From assembly GCF_004569295.1 (NCBI RefSeq), contig NZ_SPQC01000009.1:1-64000 (forward strand): DNA of 64,000 nucleotides, read 5' to 3'. A program made the translations under genes and the position numbers. Origin of the DNA: Rothia nasimurium (GTDB taxonomy: Bacteria; Actinomycetota; Actinomycetes; Actinomycetales; Micrococcaceae). Shown here piece after piece: positions 18,801 through 27,122 of this stretch. Numbering within the stretch: position 1 is the first letter of the stretch; each line of letters starts with the position of its first letter. Below the pieces are notes generated by a model. That model searched no databases. It saw nothing but the letters and a program-made list of their open reading frames with translations, and was not told the origin of the DNA.

Positions 18801-20189
18801 TTATTCTTTGTCCTTGCCTTCGGACCCTTCAGCGGGCTCGTCGTAACCGCCGGCTAGAAGCTTTTCGAGGGCCGCGTCGAACTCATCCTCGCTGGCGTTG
18901 AGCAGGGCCCGACGGGAGGTGAAGCCTGCGGGGTCGTCCAGATCCTCGCCGGTGGGCAGAGTCTCGGGGCCCTCCCAGAGCTGGTCACGGGCCTCAAAGC
19001 CGTGGTTTTCTTCGTAGTGACGCCAGAAGGCAAGGGCCTCGCGCATCTTGCGGGGGTGCAGCTCAAGACCAACCAGCTGGGCAAAAGCGTGCTCTGCGGG
19101 GCCGCCGGTGGCGCGGCGGCGGGCCATGGTCTCAGCTAGCTGTGGGGCCATGGGCAGGTTTTTGGTGGCCTGCTCGGTGACGAGGCTGATCCAGCCTTCG
19201 ATGAGGGCCAGCAGGGTTTCGAGGCGGTCAAGGGCCAGCTGCTGGTCTTCGGTGAGCTGGGGTTTGAACATATCGCCGGCGAAGGCGTCCATCATGGCTT
19301 CGGGGTTTGAGGGGTCGAAGTCGATGTCGTTAGCGGCTGCCTGTATACGCTCAATATCAACGTGTATGCCGCGGGAGAAGTGTTTGATGAGGTCGATAAT
19401 ATCCTCACGCAGCCAGGGGTTAGTCTTATGCAGGCGAATCAGGGCAGCTTCGCGCACGGCAAGGTAGAGCATGACCTCTTGGGCTGGGATTTCTAGGCCT
19501 TCACCGAAGGCCGCAACACCGGCAGGTAGCAGGGCTGAGCGCCCCTGGGCCAGCGGGATACCAATGTCGGTGGACGAGACGACCTCTTCGGCCAGGTTGC
19601 CGATAGCCTGCCCCATCTGCATACCGAACATCATGCCGCCGAGACCAGCGAAGAGATTACCGCCGCCGAGCATAGCGGCCATTTCTTCGGGCATCTGCTG
19701 CTGGATAGAGGAGGTCATGGCTGATGAGACTTCTTCGGCAACGGGGCCAGCGATGTCCTTCCAGGTGGCAAAAGAGTTCTCAACCCACTCGGCTTTGGCC
19801 CAGGCTTCAACACCGAAGGCAGGACGCTCGAAGATGGTCACGGGATCCAGCCAGAGATCTGCCAGGGCAGCAGCATCACGGACTGCGCCTGTCTGGGATG
19901 AAGTCACCGAGGGGTCTTCACCCATGGCCAGTACCTGGCAGGCGTGCTGCTTGGCCATGTCCCAGTTGACGGGCTCATCGCTAGACTGGGCGCTCATCAT
20001 GGAATTGACCTGGGCGAAGATACCCGAAAGCATGGCCGGATCGAGGGGGATACCCATATTTTTGAGGGCGTCAGCATCGAAGCCCGCGGCCCCGTTCATG
20101 GCTGACGGATCAAACCCCTGCTCCTGTAGCTTTTTGAGGAACTCTTCAAGGGGGTCACGGCCAGCTGAGTCGTAGGGGTTGTTGGTCAC
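18801..20189 (-). CDS. DUF2342-family zinc-metalloprotease-like protein
   Basis: A 462-residue actinobacterial protein of the DUF2342 family. It has the central EVMLYLAVREAALIRL segment, where metalloproteases of the wider fold carry HExxH. Here that site reads REAALIRL, so ordinary zinc peptidase activity is doubtful. Other features are an acidic C-terminus, Gly/Met-rich residues near GGMMFGMQMG and no signal peptide. It is divergent from the PDZ-Lon gene across 161 bases that hold both promoters, in the usual actinobacterial neighbourhood of uvrD2 and UPF0182. Confidence 0.75.
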   Translation of the reverse strand: MTNNPYDSAGRDPLEEFLKKLQEQGFDPSAMNGAAGFDADALKNMGIPLDPAMLSGIFAQVNSMMSAQSSDEPVNWDMAKQHACQVLAMGEDPSVTSSQTGAVRDAAALADLWLDPVTIFERPAFGVEAWAKAEWVENSFATWKDIAGPVAEEVSSAMTSSIQQQMPEEMAAMLGGGNLFAGLGGMMFGMQMGQAIGNLAEEVVSSTDIGIPLAQGRSALLPAGVAAFGEGLEIPAQEVMLYLAVREAALIRLHKTNPWLREDIIDLIKHFSRGIHVDIERIQAAANDIDFDPSNPEAMMDAFAGDMFKPQLTEDQQLALDRLETLLALIEGWISLVTEQATKNLPMAPQLAETMARRRATGGPAEHAFAQLVGLELHPRKMREALAFWRHYEENHGFEARDQLWEGPETLPTGEDLDDPAGFTSRRALLNASEDEFDAALEKLLAGGYDEPAEGSEGKDKE

Positions 20190-20350
20190 GTTCTGCCTCG
20201 TTTCAATAGGGGGCTGCGGCGCCCGCCGCTCCTGTTTCTCACTAGCCTACCGACCTCATCGCATACCCCGGGAGGCTTTTAGCCCTGAGCCAAGTGGGAA
20301 TTTGCTGGGGAGTGGGCTGAGCCGGGCGATTTTGCTAGTAGGCTAGTCCT

Positions 20351-21436
20351 ATGGTTTTTTCGAAGAGGGACAATGCAGGTACCCGCCCCCGTGGAGGTTG
20401 GGCTGATCTGCGCACGGTCAGCGCTGTGGGGGCCCTGGGCCTGTCGATGCTTTCTTTGGTGATTCCGGTTGATTTCGTGACCGAGTCACCCGGCCCCACC
20501 TTCAACACAATTGGCGAGTTTAACAGTAAGCCCCTGATTGAGATTGAGGGCGCTCAGACCTACCCGGTGAGCGGCAACCTCGATATGACCACGGTGTCGG
20601 TCGCCGGTGGCCCTAACTCTTCTCTCTTTGCGATTGAGGCGCTGGCCACCTGGCTGGAAGATTCTACAGCGGTACTGCCCAGCGACCTCATTTACGACCC
20701 CTCAGTGACCAGCGAGCAGGTCACCGCACAGAACACTGCCGATATGACCAACTCCCAGGAGGTAGCTCAGGCGGCTGCCCTTACCCAGCTAGGTATCGAC
20801 TACACCGAGATTTTAAGGGTGTCAGGTGCCGTTGAGGGTGGCCCCAGCCAAGGCATACTCCAGGAGGGCGACGTGGTTACCGCTCTCAACGGCGAGCCGC
20901 TGGCAAGCTACACCGACCTGACCGAGCGGGTGAACGCGTCCGCCGGGCAGCCCGTCACCCTCACCGTGACCCGCGGAGGCAGCGAGCAGGACATTTCCGT
21001 CACCCCCTCCTACAACGAGCAGGGACAGCGCTACGTGCTGGGCCTCTACATTGCCCGGTCCTTTGAGTTCCCCATGGCCGTTAACTACGGTCTAGAAGAA
21101 GTGGGCGGCCCGTCGGCCGGCATGATGTTTGCCCTGGGTATTATCGACGAGCTGACCGAGGGCGAGATGACCGGCGGCATTCACTTTGCTGGAACCGGCA
21201 CCATCGATGCGGACGGTACCGTGGGCAGCATCGGCGGCATCGAGCAAAAGATTCGGGGAGCTGCGGACGCCGGTGCTACGGTTTTCTTGGCCCCGGCAGA
21301 TAACTGCGATGAAGTGGTCGGTAACGTGCCTCGGCGCTTGAACGTTATTAAGGTGTCGACTCTGGATGAGGCGGTAGACGCGGTCACCCGCATCGGCCAG
21401 GGTGGAGACCCCGCAACCTTCCCCACCTGTTCATAA
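20351..21436 (+). CDS. PDZ domain plus Lon-type serine protease (YlbL family)
   Basis: A 361-residue membrane-anchored protease. An N-terminal transmembrane helix (about 22-42) is followed by a PDZ domain (about 150-225, around GGPSQGILQEGDVVTALNG). A Lon proteolytic domain carries Ser255 in GGPSAGMMF and Lys300 in IEQKIRGA, the S16 catalytic dyad with normal spacing. No AAA+ domain is present. It should act at the outer face of the membrane. Its neighbours are the DUF2342 gene (divergent) and UPF0182 (same strand). Confidence 0.9.
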   Translation: MVFSKRDNAGTRPRGGWADLRTVSAVGALGLSMLSLVIPVDFVTESPGPTFNTIGEFNSKPLIEIEGAQTYPVSGNLDMTTVSVAGGPNSSLFAIEALATWLEDSTAVLPSDLIYDPSVTSEQVTAQNTADMTNSQEVAQAAALTQLGIDYTEILRVSGAVEGGPSQGILQEGDVVTALNGEPLASYTDLTERVNASAGQPVTLTVTRGGSEQDISVTPSYNEQGQRYVLGLYIARSFEFPMAVNYGLEEVGGPSAGMMFALGIIDELTEGEMTGGIHFAGTGTIDADGTVGSIGGIEQKIRGAADAGATVFLAPADNCDEVVGNVPRRLNVIKVSTLDEAVDAVTRIGQGGDPATFPTCS

Positions 21437-21603
21437 GGGGCGGGGCTGGTCACCCCAGAGCTGAAATGCTAAGCCCACTCTCGAAACTCACAGCTTTCTT
21501 TGGCAAAATAGTGTCTTATATGTAGCGTCGCCCACGGTGCGGCGTCACCCACCACACAGGCCGCACCTTTGCGGCAGACACGAAACACAACTGAAGGATA
21601 CCC

Positions 21604-24600
21604 GTGAGTACCGGAAGCACCCCTCCCCGTTCATCATCACGCGCTCCTCAACGTAGAAACCGGCCGCTGACCGTGACCGTGGCAATCATTGCCGCCCTGG
21701 TCGTAGCCTTTGTTTTTGCAACCCAGGTGTACACCGACGTCCTCTGGTATGACCAGCTGGGCTACCTCAAGGTTTTCATCACCCAAAACCTGACCCGCGG
21801 TGCCGTCTTCCTGGTTGCAAGCATCGTTGTAGGTATCGCCGTTTGGGCCAGCCTCTTCTACGCCTATAGGCACGGCCAACTACAGACTCCTAGCCCCCGT
21901 CGTCCTGCCGGCCCCCGAGTGGATGCCAACGGCAACCCTGTGCCCGACCCCTACGGCGATATGCAGGACCTCTTCAACCAGAACATGGAGCGTTACCGCC
22001 AGGGTATTGAGCGCATGCGCAAGGTCCTTCTGATTGCTGTGCCGGTTCTTCTGGGCGCTTTCGTCGGCAGTGGGGCGATGACCCAGTGGGAGACTGTCCT
22101 GCTCTTCTTCCAGGGCGAAAGCTTTGGCACCGCAGACCCCGAGTTTGGTCGCGACCTGGGTTACTTCATGTTTACCCTGCCCTTCCTCAACGTAGTGACC
22201 GGCCTGCTGAGCACCGCCATCATCTTCTCAGCGATGGCAGCTTTGGTCATGCACTACTTCTACGGCGGCATTGTAGTGGGGGAGCGCGGTATCACTACCA
22301 CCGTGCACTTCCGCCGCCACATCGCAGTGCTCGGTGCCCTCTTTATTCTGCTGCGCGGTATTACCCTATGGCTGGCCCGCTACAACGCCACCCAGGACCA
22401 GTCTGGCTCCTGGGCCGGTGCCATGTACAGTGACGTCAACGCCATCATCCCTGTCAATGCGATTCTGGCAATTGCCTCCCTGTTTGTCGCAGCCCTCTTC
22501 GTCCTGGCTGCCGTGCGCGGGAACTTCCGTCTGCCCATCATCGGCACCGCCGTGCTGGTGATCGCTTCACTGGTCGCAGGTGGCATCTACCCCTGGGTTG
22601 TGCAGCGCTTCCAGGTCGTACCGAACGAACAGGCCGCAGAAGCCCCCTATATCCAGCGCAACATCGACGCTACCCGTGCCGCCTACGGCCTGGACCAAAT
22701 CGACGTTCAGAATTACGATGCCACCACATCCACCGCAGCAGGTGCCCTGCGCGGTGAGAGTGAGACCATCTCCAACATCCGTCTACTCGACCCCAACGTG
22801 GTGTCCGGTGCATTTGCCCAGCTGCAGCAGTTCCGCCCCTACTACCAGTTTGGGCAGAACCTCTCGGTGGACCGCTACACCATCGGCGGAACTGAGACCG
22901 ACACCGTTATCGCCGCCCGCGAGCTGAACCCCGACCAGAATGCCGGGGCATCCTGGGTTAACCAGCACGTGGTTTACACCCACGGCTACGGCGTCATCGC
23001 CGCCTACGGTAACCAGGTTGAAGCCGACGGTAAGCCCAAGTTCATCCAGTCGGGTATTCAGGCAACCGGTGCAATTAGCGGCGACTACGAGCCCCGCATC
23101 TACTTCGGCCAGAGCTCACCCGACTACTCTATCGTGGGTGGCACCGCCGAGGCCGAACCGCTAGAACTTGACCGCCCCCAGACCGCTGACGACGAAAGCG
23201 GTGCGGACGCCAAATACACCTTCAGCGGCAATGGCGGGCCCGTCATTGGTAACGCCTTTAACCGTCTGGCCTACGCCATCAAGTTCCAGTCCTCAGACAT
23301 CCTGCTGTCGGATGCCGTCCGCCCCGAATCCCAGATTCTCTACGACCACGACCCCTCAGAGCGCGTGAAGAAGGTTGCCCCCTACCTGACCGTAGACGGC
23401 AACCCCTACCCGGCTATCATCGATGGCCAGGTGCTCTGGATTGTGGACGCCTACACCACCAGTAACCAGTACCCCTACTCGCAGGCAGCCCAGCTCGATA
23501 ATGCGACCTCTGATTCAGAGACCGCATCCGGCGTAACCCAGGCTCTGCCCAGCCAGCAGGTTAACTACATCCGTAACTCGGTCAAGGCCACTGTAAACGC
23601 CTACGACGGCTCGGTTACCCTCTACGCCTGGGACGACCAAGACCCGGTACTGAAGACCTGGCAGAAGGTCTACCCCGATACCGTGCGCCCCTACAGCGAG
23701 ATGAGCGCTTCGCTCATTGAGCACGTGCGCTACCCCCAGGATCTGTTCAAGGTGCAGCGAGAGATTCTGAACGCTTACCACGTGACCAATGCAAGCAGCC
23801 TCTACAACGGGGACGACCGCTGGTCGATTCCTAACGATCCCACCAACGACAGCGGCCGCCCCCTGCCTCCCTACTACATGTCCCTGCAGATGCCGGGTGA
23901 AGACTCAGCTCAGTTCTCGCTGACCACCAGCTTCATCCCCCAGCAGTCAGACAGCAACACCCGTAACGTCATGTACGGCTTCCTTTCAGCCAATGGTGAT
24001 GCCGGTACCGGTAAGGGCGGCGAAAAGGCTGAAGGCTATGGCAAGCTGACCCTGCTTGAGCTTCCCCGCTCGTCGGTTGTTCCGGGCCCTGGTCAGGCTC
24101 AGAACGTGTTCAACTCAGATACCGCTGTTTCAACCGAGCTGAACCTGCTGCGCCAGGGTGCTTCCGACGTGATTAACGGTAACCTGCTCACCCTGCCCGT
24201 GGGCGGCGGTATTCTCTACGTGCAGCCGGTCTATGTGCAGTCCTCCGGTGATGCTGCCTACCCCTCACTGCGCCGCGTCCTTGTGGGCTTTGGCGAGCAG
24301 GTTGGCTTCGCCCCCACCCTGGAGGAAGCCCTGGATGAGCTCTTTAGCGGTTCCTCCGGTGCTGAAACCGCTGCCGATGCCGGTGTCGATGAAACCGAGG
24401 CCGCTCAGGCAGTTGATGGTACTGCGGCCAGCACTGACAGTGCGAGCCTGACTGGCGCCCTGCAAGATGCCCGTAAGGCCATGCAGGATGCGGACGCCGC
24501 TATGAAGGCCGGTGACTGGGCCGCCTATGGTGAAGCCCAGACCCGCCTGAATGAGGCCCTGCAGCGCGCCATTGATGCTGAAGGTATCGAGGGCACTGCC

Positions 24601-24639
24601 ACCACCGAGGCAAGCCCCAGCCCCTCACCCTCCAACTAG
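21604..24639 (+). CDS. UPF0182 family large membrane protein
   Basis: A 1011-residue protein. Roughly seven transmembrane helices lie in the first 330 residues, followed by a large extracytoplasmic part with the family motifs YTHGYG, RIYFG and YIRNSVKATVNAYDG, and an acidic Ala/Glu-rich tail ending in a Ser/Pro run. The start is GTG at 21604 with GAAGGA upstream. The family (COG1615) is widespread in Actinobacteria and its function is not established. Confidence 0.92.
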   Translation: MSTGSTPPRSSSRAPQRRNRPLTVTVAIIAALVVAFVFATQVYTDVLWYDQLGYLKVFITQNLTRGAVFLVASIVVGIAVWASLFYAYRHGQLQTPSPRRPAGPRVDANGNPVPDPYGDMQDLFNQNMERYRQGIERMRKVLLIAVPVLLGAFVGSGAMTQWETVLLFFQGESFGTADPEFGRDLGYFMFTLPFLNVVTGLLSTAIIFSAMAALVMHYFYGGIVVGERGITTTVHFRRHIAVLGALFILLRGITLWLARYNATQDQSGSWAGAMYSDVNAIIPVNAILAIASLFVAALFVLAAVRGNFRLPIIGTAVLVIASLVAGGIYPWVVQRFQVVPNEQAAEAPYIQRNIDATRAAYGLDQIDVQNYDATTSTAAGALRGESETISNIRLLDPNVVSGAFAQLQQFRPYYQFGQNLSVDRYTIGGTETDTVIAARELNPDQNAGASWVNQHVVYTHGYGVIAAYGNQVEADGKPKFIQSGIQATGAISGDYEPRIYFGQSSPDYSIVGGTAEAEPLELDRPQTADDESGADAKYTFSGNGGPVIGNAFNRLAYAIKFQSSDILLSDAVRPESQILYDHDPSERVKKVAPYLTVDGNPYPAIIDGQVLWIVDAYTTSNQYPYSQAAQLDNATSDSETASGVTQALPSQQVNYIRNSVKATVNAYDGSVTLYAWDDQDPVLKTWQKVYPDTVRPYSEMSASLIEHVRYPQDLFKVQREILNAYHVTNASSLYNGDDRWSIPNDPTNDSGRPLPPYYMSLQMPGEDSAQFSLTTSFIPQQSDSNTRNVMYGFLSANGDAGTGKGGEKAEGYGKLTLLELPRSSVVPGPGQAQNVFNSDTAVSTELNLLRQGASDVINGNLLTLPVGGGILYVQPVYVQSSGDAAYPSLRRVLVGFGEQVGFAPTLEEALDELFSGSSGAETAADAGVDETEAAQAVDGTAASTDSASLTGALQDARKAMQDADAAMKAGDWAAYGEAQTRLNEALQRAIDAEGIEGTATTEASPSPSPSN

Positions 24640-24668
24640 GAGTCAGGCTGTAGCAGCCCTGGGTAGAT

Positions 24669-24714
24669 AAGGACGCCGCCTCCCGCACCCAGCGGGCCAG
24701 CGGCGTCCTTTTAT
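24669..24714 (+). terminator. Rho-independent terminator after UPF0182 gene
   Basis: Eleven-base arms AAGGACGCCGC (24669-24679) and GCGGCGTCCTT (24700-24710) are followed by TTTA. It closes the UPF0182 transcript before the tRNA promoter. Confidence 0.85.
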
Positions 24715-24744
24715 GTAGAGTGCATCACAAAAGCTGGTTCTGGC

Positions 24745-24773
24745 TTGCACTGCTTGCGGGAAGTGCGTATAGT
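24745..24773 (+). promoter_or_regulatory. Promoter of the tRNA-fMet gene
   Basis: A -35 box TTGCAC (24745-24750), a 17-base spacer and a -10 box TATAGT (24768-24773) lie 12 bases before the mature tRNA 5' end. The near-consensus spacing makes this a convincing sigma-70-type promoter. Confidence 0.75.
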
Positions 24774-24785
24774 TATATGAGTCGC

Positions 24786-24862
24786 CGCGGGGTGGAGCAG
24801 TTCGGTAGCTCGCCGGGCTCATAACCCGGAGGCCGCAGGTTCAAATCCTGCCCCCGCAACCA
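24786..24862 (+). tRNA. tRNA-fMet (initiator, CAT anticodon), CCA encoded
   Basis: A 77-base cloverleaf. The acceptor stem has the C1:A72 mismatch typical of bacterial initiators. The anticodon loop CTCATAA is held by three consecutive G-C pairs, the other initiator hallmark. The T-loop is GGTTCAAATCC and CCA is encoded at 24860-24862. It sits exactly where core genes give way to conjugative-element genes, so its 3' end is the probable attachment site. Confidence 0.97.
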
Positions 24863-25193
24863 TTTGATAAGTCGTCCCGTTCGGAATAAATCCGACCGGG
24901 GCGACTTTTTTCTCGCCCTTTTCATCTTCCATATATTCGGGAGTGGGTACACGAGAGAGTAGAAGTGAGTCGCCCAGTAGCTCACTAAGGGAAAGATTTA
25001 GAATCCCGGCAATGCTCAGAAGTTCGTTCATTGTAAACGAGACCTCAGCGCGCATTTTGAGTGAGACACTACCAGCGCTAATGCCAAGACGATTAGCGAG
25101 CTCCTTCTGGGATAGACCTTCTCGGCTTAGGGCTGACTTGATTTCGCGAGTAATAACTTGGTTGACCCCAAGGGGTTTGACTGATGTATGCAT
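24819..25193 (-). CDS. XRE-family HTH regulator reading into tRNA-fMet
   Basis: A 124-residue protein whose first 75 residues form a Cro/CI-type helix-turn-helix (LSREGLSQKELANRLGISAG, then SVSLKMRAEVSFTMNELLSIA). The reading frame continues through the terminator and antisense into the tRNA, giving the tail AGAGFEPAASGL. That tail is a by-product of the attachment site, not a domain. The gene is divergent from a second XRE gene, an arrangement typical of element control switches. It probably represses excision or transfer genes (inference). Confidence 0.75.
   Translation of the reverse strand: MHTSVKPLGVNQVITREIKSALSREGLSQKELANRLGISAGSVSLKMRAEVSFTMNELLSIAGILNLSLSELLGDSLLLSRVPTPEYMEDEKGEKKVAPVGFIPNGTTYQMVAGAGFEPAASGL
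24871..24911 (+). terminator. Terminator downstream of tRNA-fMet
   Basis: An imperfect hairpin pairs GTCGTCCCGTTCGGA (24871-24885) with TCCGACCGGGGCGAC (24891-24905) and is followed by six T. It also lies inside the 3' part of the minus-strand XRE gene. Confidence 0.75.
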
Positions 25194-25249
25194 GCTTCCA
25201 TGCTATACAGATAACTTGACACAGTGCAAGCTAAAACCAACAGAAAGTT

Positions 25250-25290
25250 TAAGAATCTTATATTTGTCGCTTGAAGAGTTTAAGAATCTT
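25250..25290. promoter_or_regulatory. Operator-like repeated palindrome between divergent XRE genes
   Basis: The 11-base palindrome TAAGAATCTTA (25250-25260) recurs as TAAGAATCTT at 25281-25290, within a longer shared string GTTTAAGAATCTT. The copies are 31 bases apart, about three helical turns, between two divergent HTH genes. This is a likely binding site for one or both regulators. Confidence 0.6.
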
Positions 25291-25306
25291 GAATACTCTT
25301 TAACGT

Positions 25307-25537
25307 ATGAGTTACAAAGAACAGATTGCACGCAACGTCCGTGCAGAGATGGCACGTCAGGGTCTTACACAAAGAGAGTTGGCTACGGTACTGAATGTAT
25401 CGCGCCAATCTGTCAACTCCCGTCTGACCTGCAAAGTCGAATTCAAGGTCAATGAGCTGAAGCTAATCGCTGACCATCTGGGAATAGACGTTGAAAACTT
25501 GTATAAGACGTCTGGAGCTCAGGTGGTAGCGGCCTGA
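25307..25537 (+). CDS. Small XRE-family HTH protein
   Basis: 76 residues, essentially one Cro/CI helix-turn-helix: ARNVRAEMARQGLTQRELATVLN, then SRQSVNSRLTCKVEFKVNEL. It starts a plus-strand run of small genes and its stop overlaps the next ATG (TGATG at 25535-25539). It is related in layout to the divergent XRE protein; both have a FxxNELxxIA-like helix 4. Confidence 0.8.
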   Translation: MSYKEQIARNVRAEMARQGLTQRELATVLNVSRQSVNSRLTCKVEFKVNELKLIADHLGIDVENLYKTSGAQVVAA

Positions 25538-25842
25538 TGGGCATTCTCAAGCAACCAGCCAGCACACTGCCACTCCGCACCCCAAAAACAAGGCCCATCC
25601 AAACACTGGCCACCTACAAAGCAGGCACCGCCAGCCAGGAACTCATGGCCCAAATCAAGGCCTACGAGAAACGAGAGAATCTGCCGACCCTACGCCCCGG
25701 CAAACATCGCAATACCGCCCGCGTTATCCGCTACAACTTCCTGCACGATGAGAACGAACCAGCAGTCAAAACGATGGCTCAGAACATCACCCACGCAGAA
25801 ATCTGGATAGCACTAGCAGGCCTCAACGGGGCCAAACCATGA
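25537..25842 (+). CDS. Hypothetical protein, coupled to XRE gene
   Basis: A 101-residue basic protein (MGILKQPASTLPLRTPKTRP at the start) with no recognised domain. It overlaps the XRE stop by one base, so the two are translationally coupled. Regular codon use supports a real gene. Function unknown. Confidence 0.55.
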   Translation: MGILKQPASTLPLRTPKTRPIQTLATYKAGTASQELMAQIKAYEKRENLPTLRPGKHRNTARVIRYNFLHDENEPAVKTMAQNITHAEIWIALAGLNGAKP

Positions 25843-26017
25843 GGGCACAAAAACAGGCCACCTGCTCCAAGGGAACAAGCGGCCTGCCTGCTGAAATCTG
25901 GAGAACCTCAGATGATCTTACCTATCGAAGAAACCAGACTCAGCTACACGCAACAATCGCGCCAAGGCGAAAGAATGCGCCGATACGGAAACCCGTACCG
26001 AAAGGAGATTATACATT

Positions 26018-26380
26018 ATGTCATCAAAAGCTTACGAATGGTCGCTCACACACGAGCTAAAAAGCCCAGCCCAATACCAGCTGCTGCACTTTCTCGGCAT
26101 CACAGCAGACGATGAGGGCTACGTCTCAGACCGCGAAGGAATCAAAGGCATCGACTTCATCACCTACGTGACCGGTCAAAGCAAATCAACCATCATGCGG
26201 AGCCTACGCGAGTTTGAAGAAGCGAACCTGCTGCACCGTGAACGCCGTTACTCCGGCGAATTTGGGCCTCACCCTACTAACACCATCGTCTTGCATCTGG
26301 AGAACACCGGAACCAAGCCGCCCTATCTCATGAAACACAAGCAGCAAAATGAAGCCCCGGCACAGAGGCTCAGCCGCTAA
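26018..26380 (+). CDS. Winged-helix protein (HTH_36-like)
   Basis: 120 residues. Residues 5-95 follow the winged-helix pattern of replication or phage-type HTH_36 proteins: WSLTHELKSPAQYQLLHFLG, then TGQSKSTIMRSLREFEEANLLHRERR as recognition helix and wing. The start is well supported by AAAGGAG at 25999-26005. The layout is the same as that of the next gene, so they are probably old duplicates. The 175 bases upstream hold no convincing gene. Confidence 0.7.
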   Translation: MSSKAYEWSLTHELKSPAQYQLLHFLGITADDEGYVSDREGIKGIDFITYVTGQSKSTIMRSLREFEEANLLHRERRYSGEFGPHPTNTIVLHLENTGTKPPYLMKHKQQNEAPAQRLSR

Positions 26381-26419
26381 GACCTTCACCAGATTCAACA
26401 AGTAGAAATCAAGCTACCC

Positions 26420-27028
26420 ATGACACTAGAACACATCACCTGGGCCATGAAGCAAGACATCAAAGGCGCAGAATACAAAGTATTGCTTCAGCTGGCTAAC
26501 CGTTGCAATCACCACGGCATCTACGACGCTGGTCAAGAAGTCCTCGCTGCAACCACCGGCTACAAAGAACGAGCTGTACGCGAAGCAGTCAAAAAACTCC
26601 GTGAACTTGACCTGCTACACACAGAGCGCCAACGCAGTGAATTCGGGCTAGGCAGGGGAGCTGACCTGATCATCTTGCACCCACAGGTAGACACCTATAC
26701 CCTGCCTGATTACATCGAGTCACCCGAAGAAATCGAGCTCTTGCGGCTGTCAAGAGAGCTCAATGAGACCACTGGCGAGTGGGGAGTTTCCCCTAGTCAG
26801 ACTCTACCGGCAAAAAATGCCGGTAGAGAGGGTCGGCCTGTGGATAACTTTCAGCAAAATAACGTTTCACCTAGTCAGACTTTACCGGCAAAAAATGCCG
26901 GTAAGGCAAGACTTACCGGCAAAATCTTGTTTTCTACCGGCACCACAGTGCCGGTAGAAAACAAGATTCTGCCGGTAGAGCAAAAAAGTGCCTTAATAGG
27001 AACCGCGCGCGCGCGACGCGCGCGTTAA
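26420..27028 (+). CDS. Winged-helix replication-initiator-like protein with repeat-rich 3' end
   Basis: 202 residues. The N-terminal winged helix (about 1-90) resembles plasmid or phage initiator N-domains: WAMKQDIKGAEYKVLLQLANR, then TTGYKERAVREAVKKLRELDLL. The C-terminal third is encoded by direct and inverted DNA repeats and so contains SPSQTLPAKNAG twice; this part probably exists because of the DNA structure. Together with the DnaA box and iterons downstream, a role in element replication is the best guess, not proven. Confidence 0.6.
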   Translation: MTLEHITWAMKQDIKGAEYKVLLQLANRCNHHGIYDAGQEVLAATTGYKERAVREAVKKLRELDLLHTERQRSEFGLGRGADLIILHPQVDTYTLPDYIESPEEIELLRLSRELNETTGEWGVSPSQTLPAKNAGREGRPVDNFQQNNVSPSQTLPAKNAGKARLTGKILFSTGTTVPVENKILPVEQKSALIGTARARRAR

Positions 27029-27122
27029 AAGGAAATCTTTTGACTGATATTAATCAATCAATCAGTCAATCAGTCACCTCAAGTACAGGCGCGCGAGAAA
27101 AAATGACTGACGGACTGACTGA
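26792..27122. other. Origin-like repeat cluster (candidate oriV)
   Basis: In order: a 34-base direct repeat (26792-26825 and 26870-26903, one mismatch), each copy holding a hairpin with arms CTACCGGCA or TTACCGGCA around five A; a DnaA-box match TGTGGATAA (26839-26847); a 64-base hairpin (26914-26977); an alternating CG tract (27004-27023); and five copies of TGACTGA or its complement (27041-27048, 27061-27068, 27069-27076, 27104-27110, 27116-27122). It overlaps the end of an initiator-like gene and the start of the next gene. Confidence 0.6.
26914..26977. repeat. 64-base near-perfect hairpin in the origin-like cluster
   Basis: Thirty-base arms (26914-26943 and 26948-26977) with a single mismatch surround the loop CACA. 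Each arm contains two TACCGGCA-type motifs that also form the smaller upstream hairpins. It lies within the coding 3' end of the winged-helix gene, so a terminator role is unlikely. Confidence 0.85.

Noticed and set aside
24773-24985. Minus-strand frame across the tRNA giving a RDLNPRPPGYEP-like peptide
   Set aside because: This is the familiar artefact of translating an antisense tRNA gene. The real product here is the tRNA.
25839-26060. Small open frames at 25839-26060 and 25912-26115 between two real genes
   Set aside because: Both run into the well-supported winged-helix gene that starts at 26018 with AAAGGAG, have no good ribosome site, and encode basic sequence without a recognisable pattern.
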